64,000 nt of DNA. Source: Rariloculus sp963665575. Lineage in GTDB: Bacteria > Pseudomonadota > Gammaproteobacteria > Steroidobacterales > Rariloculaceae. Both the position numbers and the translations under genes were made by a program. Positions 43,914 through 52,385 of the stretch are shown piece by piece. The notes under the pieces are model-generated. The model was not told where the DNA came from, ran no database searches, and saw only the letters and a list, made by a program, of their open reading frames with translations. Location of the stretch: assembly GCA_963665575.2 (NCBI GenBank), contig CAXXDW010000003.1:496001-560000 (forward strand), in the 5' to 3' direction. Position 1 is the stretch's first letter; each line of letters begins with the position of its first letter.

Positions 43914-44223
43914 TTGCACATATTTCCATAAATATGGCTACGAAACAATCCGAGTTCTTGCGGCAGCGCACGAGATTTTCGTCTCGTGCCCACCGTAGTA
44001 CGCCCGACGAATCCAGCCGAATAACGCAGGACCCGCGGTCACGTCAGGTCATACGAACTGCCGATTCGGAGGGCGGGAGGCGGACATCCCTGTGCGTTCA
44101 GGGTGGACAGCGATTACCGAGCGGAACTAATCGCCCGACCGTACTGGGAGCAAGCGTCGTCCCTCCGCTACCCGCAGTTCGGCGAACAGCGACACAAACG
44201 CTGTTGCAGCCCGAAAGAGAGCG
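43914..44223. other. Intergenic region upstream of vapBC and downstream of dcd
   Basis: About 310 bases. It contains the vapBC operator candidate at 43920-43935 and a hairpin at 43968-43989 (GCACGAGA, loop TTTTCG, TCTCGTGC). No gene is recognised; short frames here lack starts with ribosome-binding sites. The AT content near vapB is higher than the surroundings. Confidence 0.4.
43920..43935. promoter_or_regulatory. Palindrome at the vapBC start, candidate autoregulatory operator
   Basis: ATATTTCCATAAATAT has 6-bp inverted arms around a 4-base spacer, lies immediately upstream of vapB, and is AT-rich in a GC-rich context, as expected for an RHH antitoxin operator that overlaps a promoter. Confidence 0.45.
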
Positions 44224-44790
44224 TCATGCCCTCGGTAAGGTCACGCCCCGTTGCCCCTGGTACTTGCCGGCGCGGTCGGCGTAGCTGACCTCGCAGACGT
44301 CGTCGGACTCGAAAAAGATCATCTGCGCGACGCCTTCGTTGGCGTAGATCTTCGCCGGCAGAGGCGTCGAGTTCGAGAACTCGAGTGTCACGTGGCCTTC
44401 CCATTCGGGCTCGAGCGGCGTCACGTTGACGATGATCCCGCAGCGGGCATAGGTGGACTTGCCCAGGCAGATCGTGAGCACGTTGCGCGGTATCCGGAAG
44501 TACTCAACCGTCCGGGCCAGCGCGAACGAATTCGGCGGGATGATGCAGACGTCTTCGTGAACCTCGACGAAACTTGATTCGTCGAAGACCTTCGGGTCCA
44601 CGATCGCCGAATTGATGTTCGTGAACACCTTGAACTCGGGCGCGCACCGCACGTCGTAGCCGTAGCTCGACGTACCGTAGGAGATGATCCGGCGGTCGTC
44701 GGACTTGCGTATCTGGGAAGGCTCGAAGGGTTCGATCATCGCCTGCCCAGCCGCCATCTGCCGGATCCACCGGTCGGACCGGATCGTCAT
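44224..44790 (-). CDS. dcd: dCTP deaminase
   Basis: 188 residues. It shows 'ISYGTSSYGYDVRCAPEFKVF', 'VCIIPPNSFALARTVEYFRIP', 'GKSTYARCGIIVNVTPLEPEWEGHVTLEFSN' with the catalytic Glu, and 'ANEGVAQMIFFESD'. It deaminates dCTP to dUTP, feeding thymidylate synthesis. ATG 44790 has GGAGG five to six bases upstream and shares one base with the mrp stop (TGATG), so mrp and dcd form a coupled pair. The gene order mrp-dcd is common in Gammaproteobacteria. Confidence 0.95.
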   Translation of the reverse strand: MTIRSDRWIRQMAAGQAMIEPFEPSQIRKSDDRRIISYGTSSYGYDVRCAPEFKVFTNINSAIVDPKVFDESSFVEVHEDVCIIPPNSFALARTVEYFRIPRNVLTICLGKSTYARCGIIVNVTPLEPEWEGHVTLEFSNSTPLPAKIYANEGVAQMIFFESDDVCEVSYADRAGKYQGQRGVTLPRA

Positions 44791-45884
44791 CAATCCTCCT
44801 CGACCGTGATCTTCGGAAACAGCCGACTGTAGTCCTTGGAGGACGCCGCGAGTTCCCCGGCCGCACGCAGCGCCACCTCAGCGAAGCGATCGGCAACCAC
44901 GCCGTCGGGATCGGCGGCGACGGTCGGTGTTCCGCCGTCGGTGTGCTCGCCGATGTCCTTCCTGAGCGGCAGCTTGCCGAGCAGCGGCAGACCGTAGTCG
45001 CCGCTGAGCCTCGATCCGCCGTCCGTCCCGAAGATCGACTCCTCGTGACCGCAACTCGAGCACACGTGAACGCTCATGTTCTCGATGACTCCAAGCACGG
45101 GCACATTGACCTTCTGAAACATCTCAAGGCCCTTGCGCGCGTCGGCAAGCGCGATGTCCTGCGGTGTCGTCACGATGACCGCGCCGCTGACGGGCACGCG
45201 CTGGGCGAGCGTCAACTGGATGTCGCCGGTGCCGGGCGGCATGTCGATGAAGAGGTAATCGAGTTCGCCCCAGTTGGTCTGCGACAGGAGCTGGTTCAGC
45301 GCCGAGGTGACCATGGGTCCTCGCCAGGCCATCGGCTGTTCCTCGGAGACGAGAAAGCCGATCGACATGGCCTTGAGGCCGTGCGCGAGCAGCGGTTCGA
45401 GCGTCTTGCCGTCGGTGGTCTCCGGGCGCCGACCCGAGAGCCCGAGAATGCGCGGCTGGCTCGGTCCGTAGATATCGGCGTCGAGAATGCCAACCTGCGC
45501 CCCCTCGCGTTTGAGCGCGAGCGCCATGTTCGTTGCGACGGTCGACTTGCCGACTCCGCCCTTGCCCGATGCGACCGCGATCAGGTTGCCGACCCCGGGC
45601 AAGGGCTTGAGCCCCTGCTGGACGGCGTGCGTGTCGACCCTCCACTCGAGCGAGAAGCCGATCTTCTCCGCAAAGCCCAGCGCTGCGCAATGCGTTTCGA
45701 TCGCGGCAATGGCGGCGCGGCCGCCGCGTTCAAAGGGGAAGCCGCACGTCACGTCGACGCGAAATCCGTCGCCACCGCGCTCGATGGTGTAGGAGGCCCC
45801 ACCCTGTCCGAGCGGCCGCTCCGTCTGCGGCAGCACGAACCGTGCGAGATGAGCCTCGAGTTGCTGATGTTCGGCGCCGGTCAT
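44790..45884 (-). CDS. mrp: Mrp/ApbC iron-sulfur cluster carrier P-loop ATPase
   Basis: 364 residues from ATG 45884. An N-terminal MIP18-like domain of about 90 residues is followed by the deviant Walker A 'GKGGVGKSTVATNMALAL', 'DADIYGPSQPRILGL', 'LDYLFIDMPPGTGDIQLTL', and the cluster-binding CxxC 'VCSSCGHEESIFG'. It transfers iron-sulfur clusters to target proteins as a homodimer. It is divergent from metG with a short promoter region between. Confidence 0.95.
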   Translation of the reverse strand: MTGAEHQQLEAHLARFVLPQTERPLGQGGASYTIERGGDGFRVDVTCGFPFERGGRAAIAAIETHCAALGFAEKIGFSLEWRVDTHAVQQGLKPLPGVGNLIAVASGKGGVGKSTVATNMALALKREGAQVGILDADIYGPSQPRILGLSGRRPETTDGKTLEPLLAHGLKAMSIGFLVSEEQPMAWRGPMVTSALNQLLSQTNWGELDYLFIDMPPGTGDIQLTLAQRVPVSGAVIVTTPQDIALADARKGLEMFQKVNVPVLGVIENMSVHVCSSCGHEESIFGTDGGSRLSGDYGLPLLGKLPLRKDIGEHTDGGTPTVAADPDGVVADRFAEVALRAAGELAASSKDYSRLFPKITVEED

Positions 45885-45997
45885 GGCAAACGTCCCGATT
45901 CGGGAGTCGCGATTGTAACGCATCGCGATGGCCGCTCCGGCGCGTATTCGCGCCGACTATCGACAATGCGAACACCCCCTGTCCCCCGCTTAAATGG

Positions 45998-46003
45998 CAT
46001 AAT
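45998..46003 (+). promoter_or_regulatory. Likely -10 element of metG
   Basis: CATAAT, 31 bases before the metG ATG, in the short divergent region shared with mrp. It would give a leader of only about 25 bases. No clear -35 element. Confidence 0.35.
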
Positions 46004-46033
46004 GCGCGGCTTGCACAACGCACCCCGCCCAGC

Positions 46034-48097
46034 ATGACCGCGAAACGAAAAATCCTCGTGACGAGCGCGTTGCCATACGCGAACAACTCCCTGCACCTCG
46101 GCCATCTCGTGGAGTATGTCCAGACGGACGTCTGGGTACGTTTTCAGCGCCTCAAGGGTCACGAGTGCATCTACGTTTGCGCGAGCGACGCGCACGGCAC
46201 GCCGACGATGCTGCGGGCGGAACGCGAAGGCATCGAGCCCGAGGAACTCATTGCCTGGATCGCCGGCGAACACCAGCACGACTTTGAACGTTTCCGCATC
46301 AGCGTCGACAACTACCTGACGACGCACGCGTCCGAGAACGAGGAACTCACGAGCCGCGTGTTCCGCAATCTCGTCGATGGCGGTCACATCGGGAGGAAGA
46401 TGATCCGCCAGGCCTACGACGAACACCGGAACATGTTCCTGCCGGATCGTTACGTGCGCGGCACCTGTCCTGTCTGCGGCGCCAGGGATCAGTACGGCGA
46501 CAACTGCGAAAGCTGCGCCGCGACCTACTCGCCGCTCGAACTGAAGGACCCGGTATCCGTGGTGTCGGGCACGAAACCGACCGTGCGTGAGTCCGAGCAC
46601 CTGTTCTTCCGCCTTGGCAATTTCGAGGAGGAACTGAAGGCCTGGGTGCCGGACCACGTCGATCCGGCGATGGCGCGCAAGCTCAGGGAATGGTTCGATG
46701 CGGGCCTGAGGGACTGGGACATCTCGCGCGACCCGCCCTATTTCGGCTTCTCGATTCCAGGCGAATCCGGCAAGTTCTTCTACGTGTGGTTCGACGCGCC
46801 GATCGGCTACATGGCGAGCTTCATGAACCTGTGCAAGAACGCCGGGCTCGATTTCGACGCGTTCTGGGGCGCCGACAGCGCCGTTGAGCTCTATCACTTC
46901 ATCGGCAAGGACATCGTCTACTTTCACACACTGTTCTGGCCGGCCGTGCTGAGCGGCGCGGGTTTCAGGAAACCGACCGGGGTTTTCGTGCACGGCTTCC
47001 TGACGATCAGCGGCGAAAAAATCTCGAAACGCCGCGGAACCTTCATCCGGGCCTCGACCTTCGTGAGGCATCTCGATGCCGATTACCTTCGCTACTACTA
47101 CGCGTCGAAGCTCGGTCCGGGACCGGACGATATCGATCTGAACTTTTCCGATCTCATGGCGAAGGTCAATTCCGACCTCGTCGGCAAGCTCGTCAACATC
47201 GCAAGCCGCTGCGCGGGCTTCATCCATCGCCTCAACGACGGTGTGCTTGCCCGGGAATTGCCCGACGACGCGCTCTTCGCGGAGTTCGCTGCGGCCGCGG
47301 ACGAGATTGCGGCGGATTACGACGGTCGCAATTACGCGGCTGCCGTGCGCAAGATCATGGCACTGGCCGACCGCGCCAACCGTTACATCGACGAAAAAAA
47401 GCCCTGGATCATGGCCAGGGAAGACGATCAGCGCGATGCAGTGGTTGGCGTGTGCACACAGGGCTTGAACCTGTTCCGCACGCTGATCCTCCTGCTCAAG
47501 CCCGTGATCCCCGGGGTCACCGGTCGCGCCGAACAGTTTCTCGGCTGTGGCGAGCTGACATGGGCCGATGTGAAAGAGCCCATGCTCGGTACGCGCATCG
47601 AGGAGTTCAAGGCGCTGCTCAAGCGGGTCGAGACCGATTCCGTCGAAGCCATCCTGTCCGAAGCCCGCGAGGACGCTGCGTCGCCGACCACTCCAGCGAC
47701 CCAGGCGGCTGCAGAAAGCGAAGCCGGGCAAGTCGCGCAGCCCGTGGAAACCGCGCAAGCCAAGCTGGTCGACGAGATCGACATCGAGCACTTCGCGAAG
47801 ATGGATTTGCGCGTGGCGCGCATCGCCGCGGCGACCTACGTGAAAGGCGCTGACAAGCTGATCAGACTCAGACTCGACCTCGGCGATTCGCAACGAACCG
47901 TCTTCGCCGGCATTCGCAGCGCCTACGACCCCGCAGCGCTGCTGGGCAAGCACGTCGTCGTCGTGGCGAACCTCAAGCCGCGCAAGATGCGTTTCGGCAC
48001 GTCGGAGGGCATGGTGCTGGCCGCAGGACCCGGCGGCAAGGACATATTCCTGCTGAGCCCGGATGAGGGCGCGCAGCCGGGGATGCCGGTGACCTGA
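46034..48097 (+). CDS. metG: Methionyl-tRNA synthetase with C-terminal dimerisation domain
   Basis: 687 residues. The HIGH motif appears in 'YANNSLHLGHLVEYVQ'; a zinc knuckle 'CPVCGARDQYGDNCESC' provides two CxxC pairs. The second signature is 'EKISKRRGTF' (KISKR in place of KMSKS, a common MetRS variant). After an Ala/Glu-rich linker near residues 550-590, a tRNA-binding EMAP/Trbp111-like domain begins at 'EIDIEHFAKMDLRVARI'. It charges both initiator and elongator tRNA-Met. Only two bases separate it from rsxA, so metG may lead the rsx operon here. Confidence 0.96.
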   Translation: MTAKRKILVTSALPYANNSLHLGHLVEYVQTDVWVRFQRLKGHECIYVCASDAHGTPTMLRAEREGIEPEELIAWIAGEHQHDFERFRISVDNYLTTHASENEELTSRVFRNLVDGGHIGRKMIRQAYDEHRNMFLPDRYVRGTCPVCGARDQYGDNCESCAATYSPLELKDPVSVVSGTKPTVRESEHLFFRLGNFEEELKAWVPDHVDPAMARKLREWFDAGLRDWDISRDPPYFGFSIPGESGKFFYVWFDAPIGYMASFMNLCKNAGLDFDAFWGADSAVELYHFIGKDIVYFHTLFWPAVLSGAGFRKPTGVFVHGFLTISGEKISKRRGTFIRASTFVRHLDADYLRYYYASKLGPGPDDIDLNFSDLMAKVNSDLVGKLVNIASRCAGFIHRLNDGVLARELPDDALFAEFAAAADEIAADYDGRNYAAAVRKIMALADRANRYIDEKKPWIMAREDDQRDAVVGVCTQGLNLFRTLILLLKPVIPGVTGRAEQFLGCGELTWADVKEPMLGTRIEEFKALLKRVETDSVEAILSEAREDAASPTTPATQAAAESEAGQVAQPVETAQAKLVDEIDIEHFAKMDLRVARIAAATYVKGADKLIRLRLDLGDSQRTVFAGIRSAYDPAALLGKHVVVVANLKPRKMRFGTSEGMVLAAGPGGKDIFLLSPDEGAQPGMPVT

Positions 48098-48099
48098 TC

Positions 48100-48681
48100 A
48101 TGACCGAGTTGATGCTGGTCATTATCGGGGCCGCGCTCGTCAACAACTTTGTGCTCGTTCAGTTCCTGGGACTGTGCCCGTTCATGGGCGCATCGCGCCG
48201 CGTGGAAGGCGCACTCGGGATGGCGCTGGCCACCGGACTGGTTCTCACGACAGCGTCGGGGATCAGTTACCTCGTGGACCGCCTGCTGCTGATCCCGTTC
48301 GATCTGGAGTATCTGCGTTTGCTCGCGTTCATTCTCGTGATCGGCGCCGCCGTGCAGCTCACCGAGCAGTTGACTCGCAAGCTTTCACCGCTCCTGCATC
48401 GCGTGCTCGGCCTGTACATTCCGCTGATCGCGAGCAATTGCGCGGTTCTCGGCGTCGCGCTGCTCAACTCGACCGCAAACCGGAGCCTGATTGCGGCGCT
48501 CTTCTACGGGGCGGGCGCAGCCGTCGGCTTCGGTCTCGTCCTTGCGCTACTCGCGGGACTTCGCGAACGCGCCGAATTCGCCGACGTACCGAAGCCCTTC
48601 CAGGGACACGCGATCGCATTCATCACGGCCGGTATCATGTCTCTGGCGTTTCTGGGGTTTACCGGATTCGTCAGACTTTGA
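48100..48681 (+). CDS. rsxA: RsxA/RnfA, membrane subunit of the Rsx/Rnf electron-transfer complex
   Basis: 193 residues with six membrane helices. It starts 'LMLVIIGAALVNNFVLVQFLGLCPFMGAS', containing the conserved Cys near the mid-membrane Fe-S site, and has 'LYIPLIASNCAVLGVALLN' with the paired Cys of the symmetrical half. RnfA and RnfE are homologous antiparallel subunits. The complex couples ferredoxin/NADH electron flow to ion transport; in E. coli it also keeps SoxR reduced. First of rsxABCDGE, ending one base into rsxB. Confidence 0.95.
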   Translation: MTELMLVIIGAALVNNFVLVQFLGLCPFMGASRRVEGALGMALATGLVLTTASGISYLVDRLLLIPFDLEYLRLLAFILVIGAAVQLTEQLTRKLSPLLHRVLGLYIPLIASNCAVLGVALLNSTANRSLIAALFYGAGAAVGFGLVLALLAGLRERAEFADVPKPFQGHAIAFITAGIMSLAFLGFTGFVRL

Positions 48682-49178
48682 TGCTCATCGGAACCGTCGT
48701 TCTCGCGGGACTGGCCCTTGGGCTTTGCGCCGTGCTCGTGCTGACCGACCGCTTGTTGCCGGCGGGCCGGGACCGGGTTGCGGAACAGGTCGAGTCGCTG
48801 CTGCCGCGCATCCAGTGCGCCCAGTGCGGCTACCCCGGCTGTCGGCCCTACGCCGAGGCCATCGCGGCCGGCGATGCCGACATCAATCGCTGCCCTCCGG
48901 GCGGCGAAGAAACCGTCCGGCGCCTCGCGGATCTGCTCGGCCGCGAGGTCCTCGCGCTCGATACGACGCTTGGCAGCGCAGACATGAACAGGGTCGCGCG
49001 TATCGATGAGCGCAACTGCATCGGCTGCAATCGCTGCGTGCCGGTCTGTCCCGTGGACGCAATCGTCGGAGTACAGCAAACCATACACGCCGTCATCGCG
49101 GCGCACTGCACGGGCTGCGAACTGTGCCTGGCGCACTGTCCCGTCGACTGTATCGATCTCGTCCCTCGCGATGCTTGA
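48681..49178 (+). CDS. rsxB: RsxB/RnfB, iron-sulfur ferredoxin subunit
   Basis: 165 residues. One N-terminal membrane helix, then a Fe-S domain 'PRIQCAQCGYPGCRPYAEAI..', and two ferredoxin-type [4Fe-4S] motifs, 'CIGCNRCVPVCP' and 'CTGCELCLAHCP'. It passes electrons between soluble donors and the membrane part. ATG 48681 shares one base with the rsxA stop. At 165 residues it is a little shorter than E. coli RsxB, mainly at the C-terminus. Confidence 0.94.
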   Translation: MLIGTVVLAGLALGLCAVLVLTDRLLPAGRDRVAEQVESLLPRIQCAQCGYPGCRPYAEAIAAGDADINRCPPGGEETVRRLADLLGREVLALDTTLGSADMNRVARIDERNCIGCNRCVPVCPVDAIVGVQQTIHAVIAAHCTGCELCLAHCPVDCIDLVPRDA

Positions 49179-50703
49179 GTACACACCCGACCGCAGACCA
49201 ACCGGCGGACTGAGACTGCCGGCCCACAAGGAGGCGTCCACGGCGCAACCGATCGCGCGAGGGTTCATGCCGCGTACGCTGGTCCTCGCATTGCAGCAGC
49301 ATCAGGGGCCGCCGACCACGCCTGTCGTGCGACGCGGGGAACGGGTGCTGAAGGGACAGGTGGTTGCGCGTGCCCGGGCGCTTCGGTCGGCCGCGGTTCA
49401 CGCCTCGACCTCAGGCCATGTGCGCGCCATCGAGGAGCGGCTCGTGCCGTCCGTGCACGCCATCCACCGCACCAGGTGCATCGTCATCGACGCCGACGGC
49501 GAAGACGAACCGCTGCCCCCCGGCTCGGGCGCGGCATGGCCCGAAGATCCCGAAGAGCAACTCGAGCGCATTCGCGACGGCGGTATCGTCGGTCTCGGCG
49601 GCGGAGTGTTCCCGACCGCGGAAAAGCTCGGTCCGCATACGCCGTGCAAAGCACTGATCGTCAACGGCGTCGAGTGCGAGCCCTACATAAGCTGCGACGA
49701 CGTGCTCATGCGGGAAGCGGCGGCTCAGATCATCGACGGCGCGCTGATCATGCGCGAGCTCCTCGCGGCGCCGGTGTGCATCGTGGCGGTCGAACGCGAC
49801 AAGCCGCAGGCGATCGAAGCCCTTCTCGAGGCGGGCCGGGCAAGCGGCGACGCATCGCTCAAGCTCGCCGACATCCCGACGGTCTACCCGACCGGCGGTG
49901 AGCGACAACTCGTGGAGATGCTGACCGGCGAGGAGGTACCGAGCACCCAGTATCCGAGCGAAATCGGCTATATCTGCCAGAACGTCGGTACCGCATACGC
50001 GCTGCATCGTCTCGTTCGCGCCGGCGAACCGTTGCTGAGCCGGATCGTGACGGTGACCGGTGAAGGCATCGCCCGACCGCGGAACGTCGAGACGCCCATC
50101 GGTACGCCCATCGGCGAACTCATCGAGTTCTGCGGCGGCTATGTCGGAGACGTCGACCGGCTCATCCTTGGCGGCAGCATGATGGGCTATGCGCTGCCGA
50201 ACGACGAGATGCCGATCACGAAGGGCAGCAACTGCCTGATCGCAGCCGTGCACAGGGAGGTCCGCCAGGACTTCAGCGAACGTTTCTGCATTCGCTGCGG
50301 CAATTGCGGAACCGCCTGTCCGGCCAGGCTCCTGCCCCAGGAACTGTTGCGGGCCGCGCGTGACAACGATCACGCGCTGCTCGACGAGTTCGGGCTGAAC
50401 GACTGCATCGAATGCGGCTGCTGTGACGTCATCTGCCCAAGCCACATTCCGCTGACCGAGGTGTTCCGAAACGCGAAATTCGCGCACGCCCGTTACCAGC
50501 GGCAAGAGGTATTCAGCGCCGAAACGCAACAGCGCTTCAAGCGCCACGAGGAACGCAAGCGCGCCAACGTAGAGCGCGGCAAGGCCCGGCAGGATCATCT
50601 CATACACGAGGTCGAGACCGACAAAGCCGCAAGGCAGCGGGCGATCGAGGCAGCCATCGAGCGGGCGCGCCAACGCCGCTGCAACGACTCCGACGCGGAA
50701 TAG
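49171..50703 (+). CDS. rsxC: RsxC/RnfC, NADH/ferredoxin-facing peripheral subunit
   Basis: 510 residues. A flavin/NADH-binding fold with 'GGIVGLGGGVFPTAEKL' and 'LIVNGVECEPYISCDDVLM', then two [4Fe-4S] motifs 'CIRCGNCGTACPARLLP' and 'CIECGCCDVICPSHIPL'. The C-terminus ends in a modest basic/acidic helix ('QRFKRHEERKRANVERGKARQ') and lacks the very long Ala/Lys repeat tail of the E. coli protein. It overlaps rsxB by eight bases. Confidence 0.94.
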   Translation: MLEYTPDRRPTGGLRLPAHKEASTAQPIARGFMPRTLVLALQQHQGPPTTPVVRRGERVLKGQVVARARALRSAAVHASTSGHVRAIEERLVPSVHAIHRTRCIVIDADGEDEPLPPGSGAAWPEDPEEQLERIRDGGIVGLGGGVFPTAEKLGPHTPCKALIVNGVECEPYISCDDVLMREAAAQIIDGALIMRELLAAPVCIVAVERDKPQAIEALLEAGRASGDASLKLADIPTVYPTGGERQLVEMLTGEEVPSTQYPSEIGYICQNVGTAYALHRLVRAGEPLLSRIVTVTGEGIARPRNVETPIGTPIGELIEFCGGYVGDVDRLILGGSMMGYALPNDEMPITKGSNCLIAAVHREVRQDFSERFCIRCGNCGTACPARLLPQELLRAARDNDHALLDEFGLNDCIECGCCDVICPSHIPLTEVFRNAKFAHARYQRQEVFSAETQQRFKRHEERKRANVERGKARQDHLIHEVETDKAARQRAIEAAIERARQRRCNDSDAE

Positions 50704-50707
50704 TCCG

Positions 50708-51742
50708 GTGAGATTCGACGTCGCGCCCGGCCCTCACACGGCTCCGATTGCCAGTGTGCCGCTCACCATGCGGCGCGTACTGTATGCGTTGGCGCCGGCA
50801 GCGCTCGCGCACGTGTGGTTCTTCGGCTCGGGATTCGCGATCAACTTCGTCGTCGCCACAGTCACGGCGCTCGCGGCCGAAGCCGCGGTCCTCAGGCTCA
50901 GGCGGCGGCCGACGCGCGTGCCGCTCAACGACTGCAGCGCGATCGTGACCGCAGCGCTATTGTCCTTTGCCATTCCACCGCTCGCGCCATGGTGGATTCC
51001 GGCCTTCGGGGCGGCCAGCGCCATCGTCGTGGCCAAGCATCTCTATGGCGGGCTGGGACGAAATCTGTTCAATCCGGCCATGGTCGGCTACGTGGTCCTG
51101 CTCATCTCGTTTCCGGCGGAACTCATCCAATGGATTCCGCCGCGAATGGGCGATCTCGACTACCAGCACCTCGGCTTCCTCGCGCACCTGACTTACAGTC
51201 TGACGGGCGCGCTCCCGGCCGACGTCACGATCGACGCGCTGACCCGGGCCACGCCACTCGATCTCGTCAAGGAAGGCCTGCGCTCGGCACAAACGTATTC
51301 CGAAGTCAGGGCCGGTTCGCTGTTCGGCGGGATTGCCGGACGCGGCTGGGAATGGATCAACAGCTTCATCGCGCTCGGCGGGCTGTATCTCCTTTACACC
51401 GGCACGATTCGTTGGCAGATACCGATCATGCTGCTCGTCGGCCTGCTGTTCCCGGCGACGTTGTTGTGGCTCTTCGACGCCGACCGCTTCGCGACGCCGG
51501 GGTTTCACCTGTTCAGCGGCGCGACGCTGCTCGGCGCCTTCTTTATTGCGACGGATCCCGTATCCGCGGCAGAGAGCGACCGAGGAAGGCTCATTTTCGG
51601 TGCGGGCATCGGCTTTCTGACGTACTGTATCCGCACCTGGGGCGGCTACCCGGACGGCATGGCATTCTCGGTGCTGCTCATGAACTCGGCGGTCCCGCTC
51701 ATCGACCGCTACACGAGGCCTCGAATCTATGGCCGCGACTGA
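50708..51742 (+). CDS. rsxD: RsxD/RnfD, flavin-carrying membrane subunit
   Basis: 344 residues with about nine to ten membrane helices. It has 'NDCSAIVTAALLSFAIPPLAPWW', 'GGLGRNLFNPAMVGYVVLLISFP', and a periplasmic loop 'IDALTRATPLDLVKEG' where the covalent FMN-Thr is expected; the usual Gly of the S/T-G-A-T motif is Arg here. The C-terminal part has 'GFHLFSGATLLGAFFIATDPVSA'. GTG 50708 begins four bases after rsxC, with GGAA eight bases upstream; the end overlaps rsxG by 14 bases. Confidence 0.93.
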   Translation: MRFDVAPGPHTAPIASVPLTMRRVLYALAPAALAHVWFFGSGFAINFVVATVTALAAEAAVLRLRRRPTRVPLNDCSAIVTAALLSFAIPPLAPWWIPAFGAASAIVVAKHLYGGLGRNLFNPAMVGYVVLLISFPAELIQWIPPRMGDLDYQHLGFLAHLTYSLTGALPADVTIDALTRATPLDLVKEGLRSAQTYSEVRAGSLFGGIAGRGWEWINSFIALGGLYLLYTGTIRWQIPIMLLVGLLFPATLLWLFDADRFATPGFHLFSGATLLGAFFIATDPVSAAESDRGRLIFGAGIGFLTYCIRTWGGYPDGMAFSVLLMNSAVPLIDRYTRPRIYGRD

Positions 51743-52385
51743 AGGCTCCGCACTGCGCACGCTCGCGCTCGTCGGCGTCATCGCCGTCGGCGCGGCGGCG
51801 CTTGTCAGCGGGAGTTACGAGTTCAGCAGAGATCGGATCGAAGCCAACCGTCAGGCGCGCCTGCTGCAGGAGCTGCAGAGCGTGCTCGACTCAACCGTTA
51901 GCGAAGCCGCGGTCAACCCCGCCCGAATCCAGGCGAGCGACCCACAGCGTCTCGGCTACGAAGATCCGGTTGACGTTTACATCGTCCGCGACGAAGAACG
52001 GCCGCGAGCCGCAGTGTTCCCCGCCGTCGCGCCCGACGGCTACCACGCTCCGATCCACCTGCTGATCGGCGTTTCGGCGGACGGCATCGTCACGGGCGTA
52101 CGGGTCATCGAACACCGCGAGACGCCCGGGCTCGGCGACGTGATCGAAATCGGGAAATCGGACTGGATCGTGCAGTTCGACGGCAAGAGCCTGACGTCGC
52201 CGCAACCGCCGCAATGGGCTGTCGACGACGACGACGGCAGCTTCGATTCGATTACGGGCGCCACGGTGACCGCACGCGCCGTCGTCGCCGGCGTTCGTAG
52301 TGGACTTGAGTTTTACGAAGCCCGCAGGGCTGAGCTGTTTGCTCGCGCGGCGGACGGTTTCGGGGAGGAAGCGTTCGATGAGTAG
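51729..52385 (+). CDS. rsxG: RsxG/RnfG, covalently flavinylated periplasmic subunit
   Basis: 218 residues. One N-terminal membrane anchor ('TLALVGVIAVGAAALVSG'), then an FMN-binding domain with 'VRVIEHRETPGLGDVIE' and the flavinylation motif 'FDSITGATVTARAVVAGV', in which the Thr carries FMN through a phosphoester bond (added by ApbE in known systems). It overlaps rsxD by 14 bases. Its last codons, ATGAGTAG with GGAGGAA before them, are the first of three repeated initiation-like blocks leading to rsxE. Confidence 0.94.
   Translation: MAATEGSALRTLALVGVIAVGAAALVSGSYEFSRDRIEANRQARLLQELQSVLDSTVSEAAVNPARIQASDPQRLGYEDPVDVYIVRDEERPRAAVFPAVAPDGYHAPIHLLIGVSADGIVTGVRVIEHRETPGLGDVIEIGKSDWIVQFDGKSLTSPQPPQWAVDDDDGSFDSITGATVTARAVVAGVRSGLEFYEARRAELFARAADGFGEEAFDE

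Noticed and set aside
45881..47953. A 690-codon minus-strand open frame opposite metG
   Set aside because: It is the antisense shadow of metG, with no start context and no domain.
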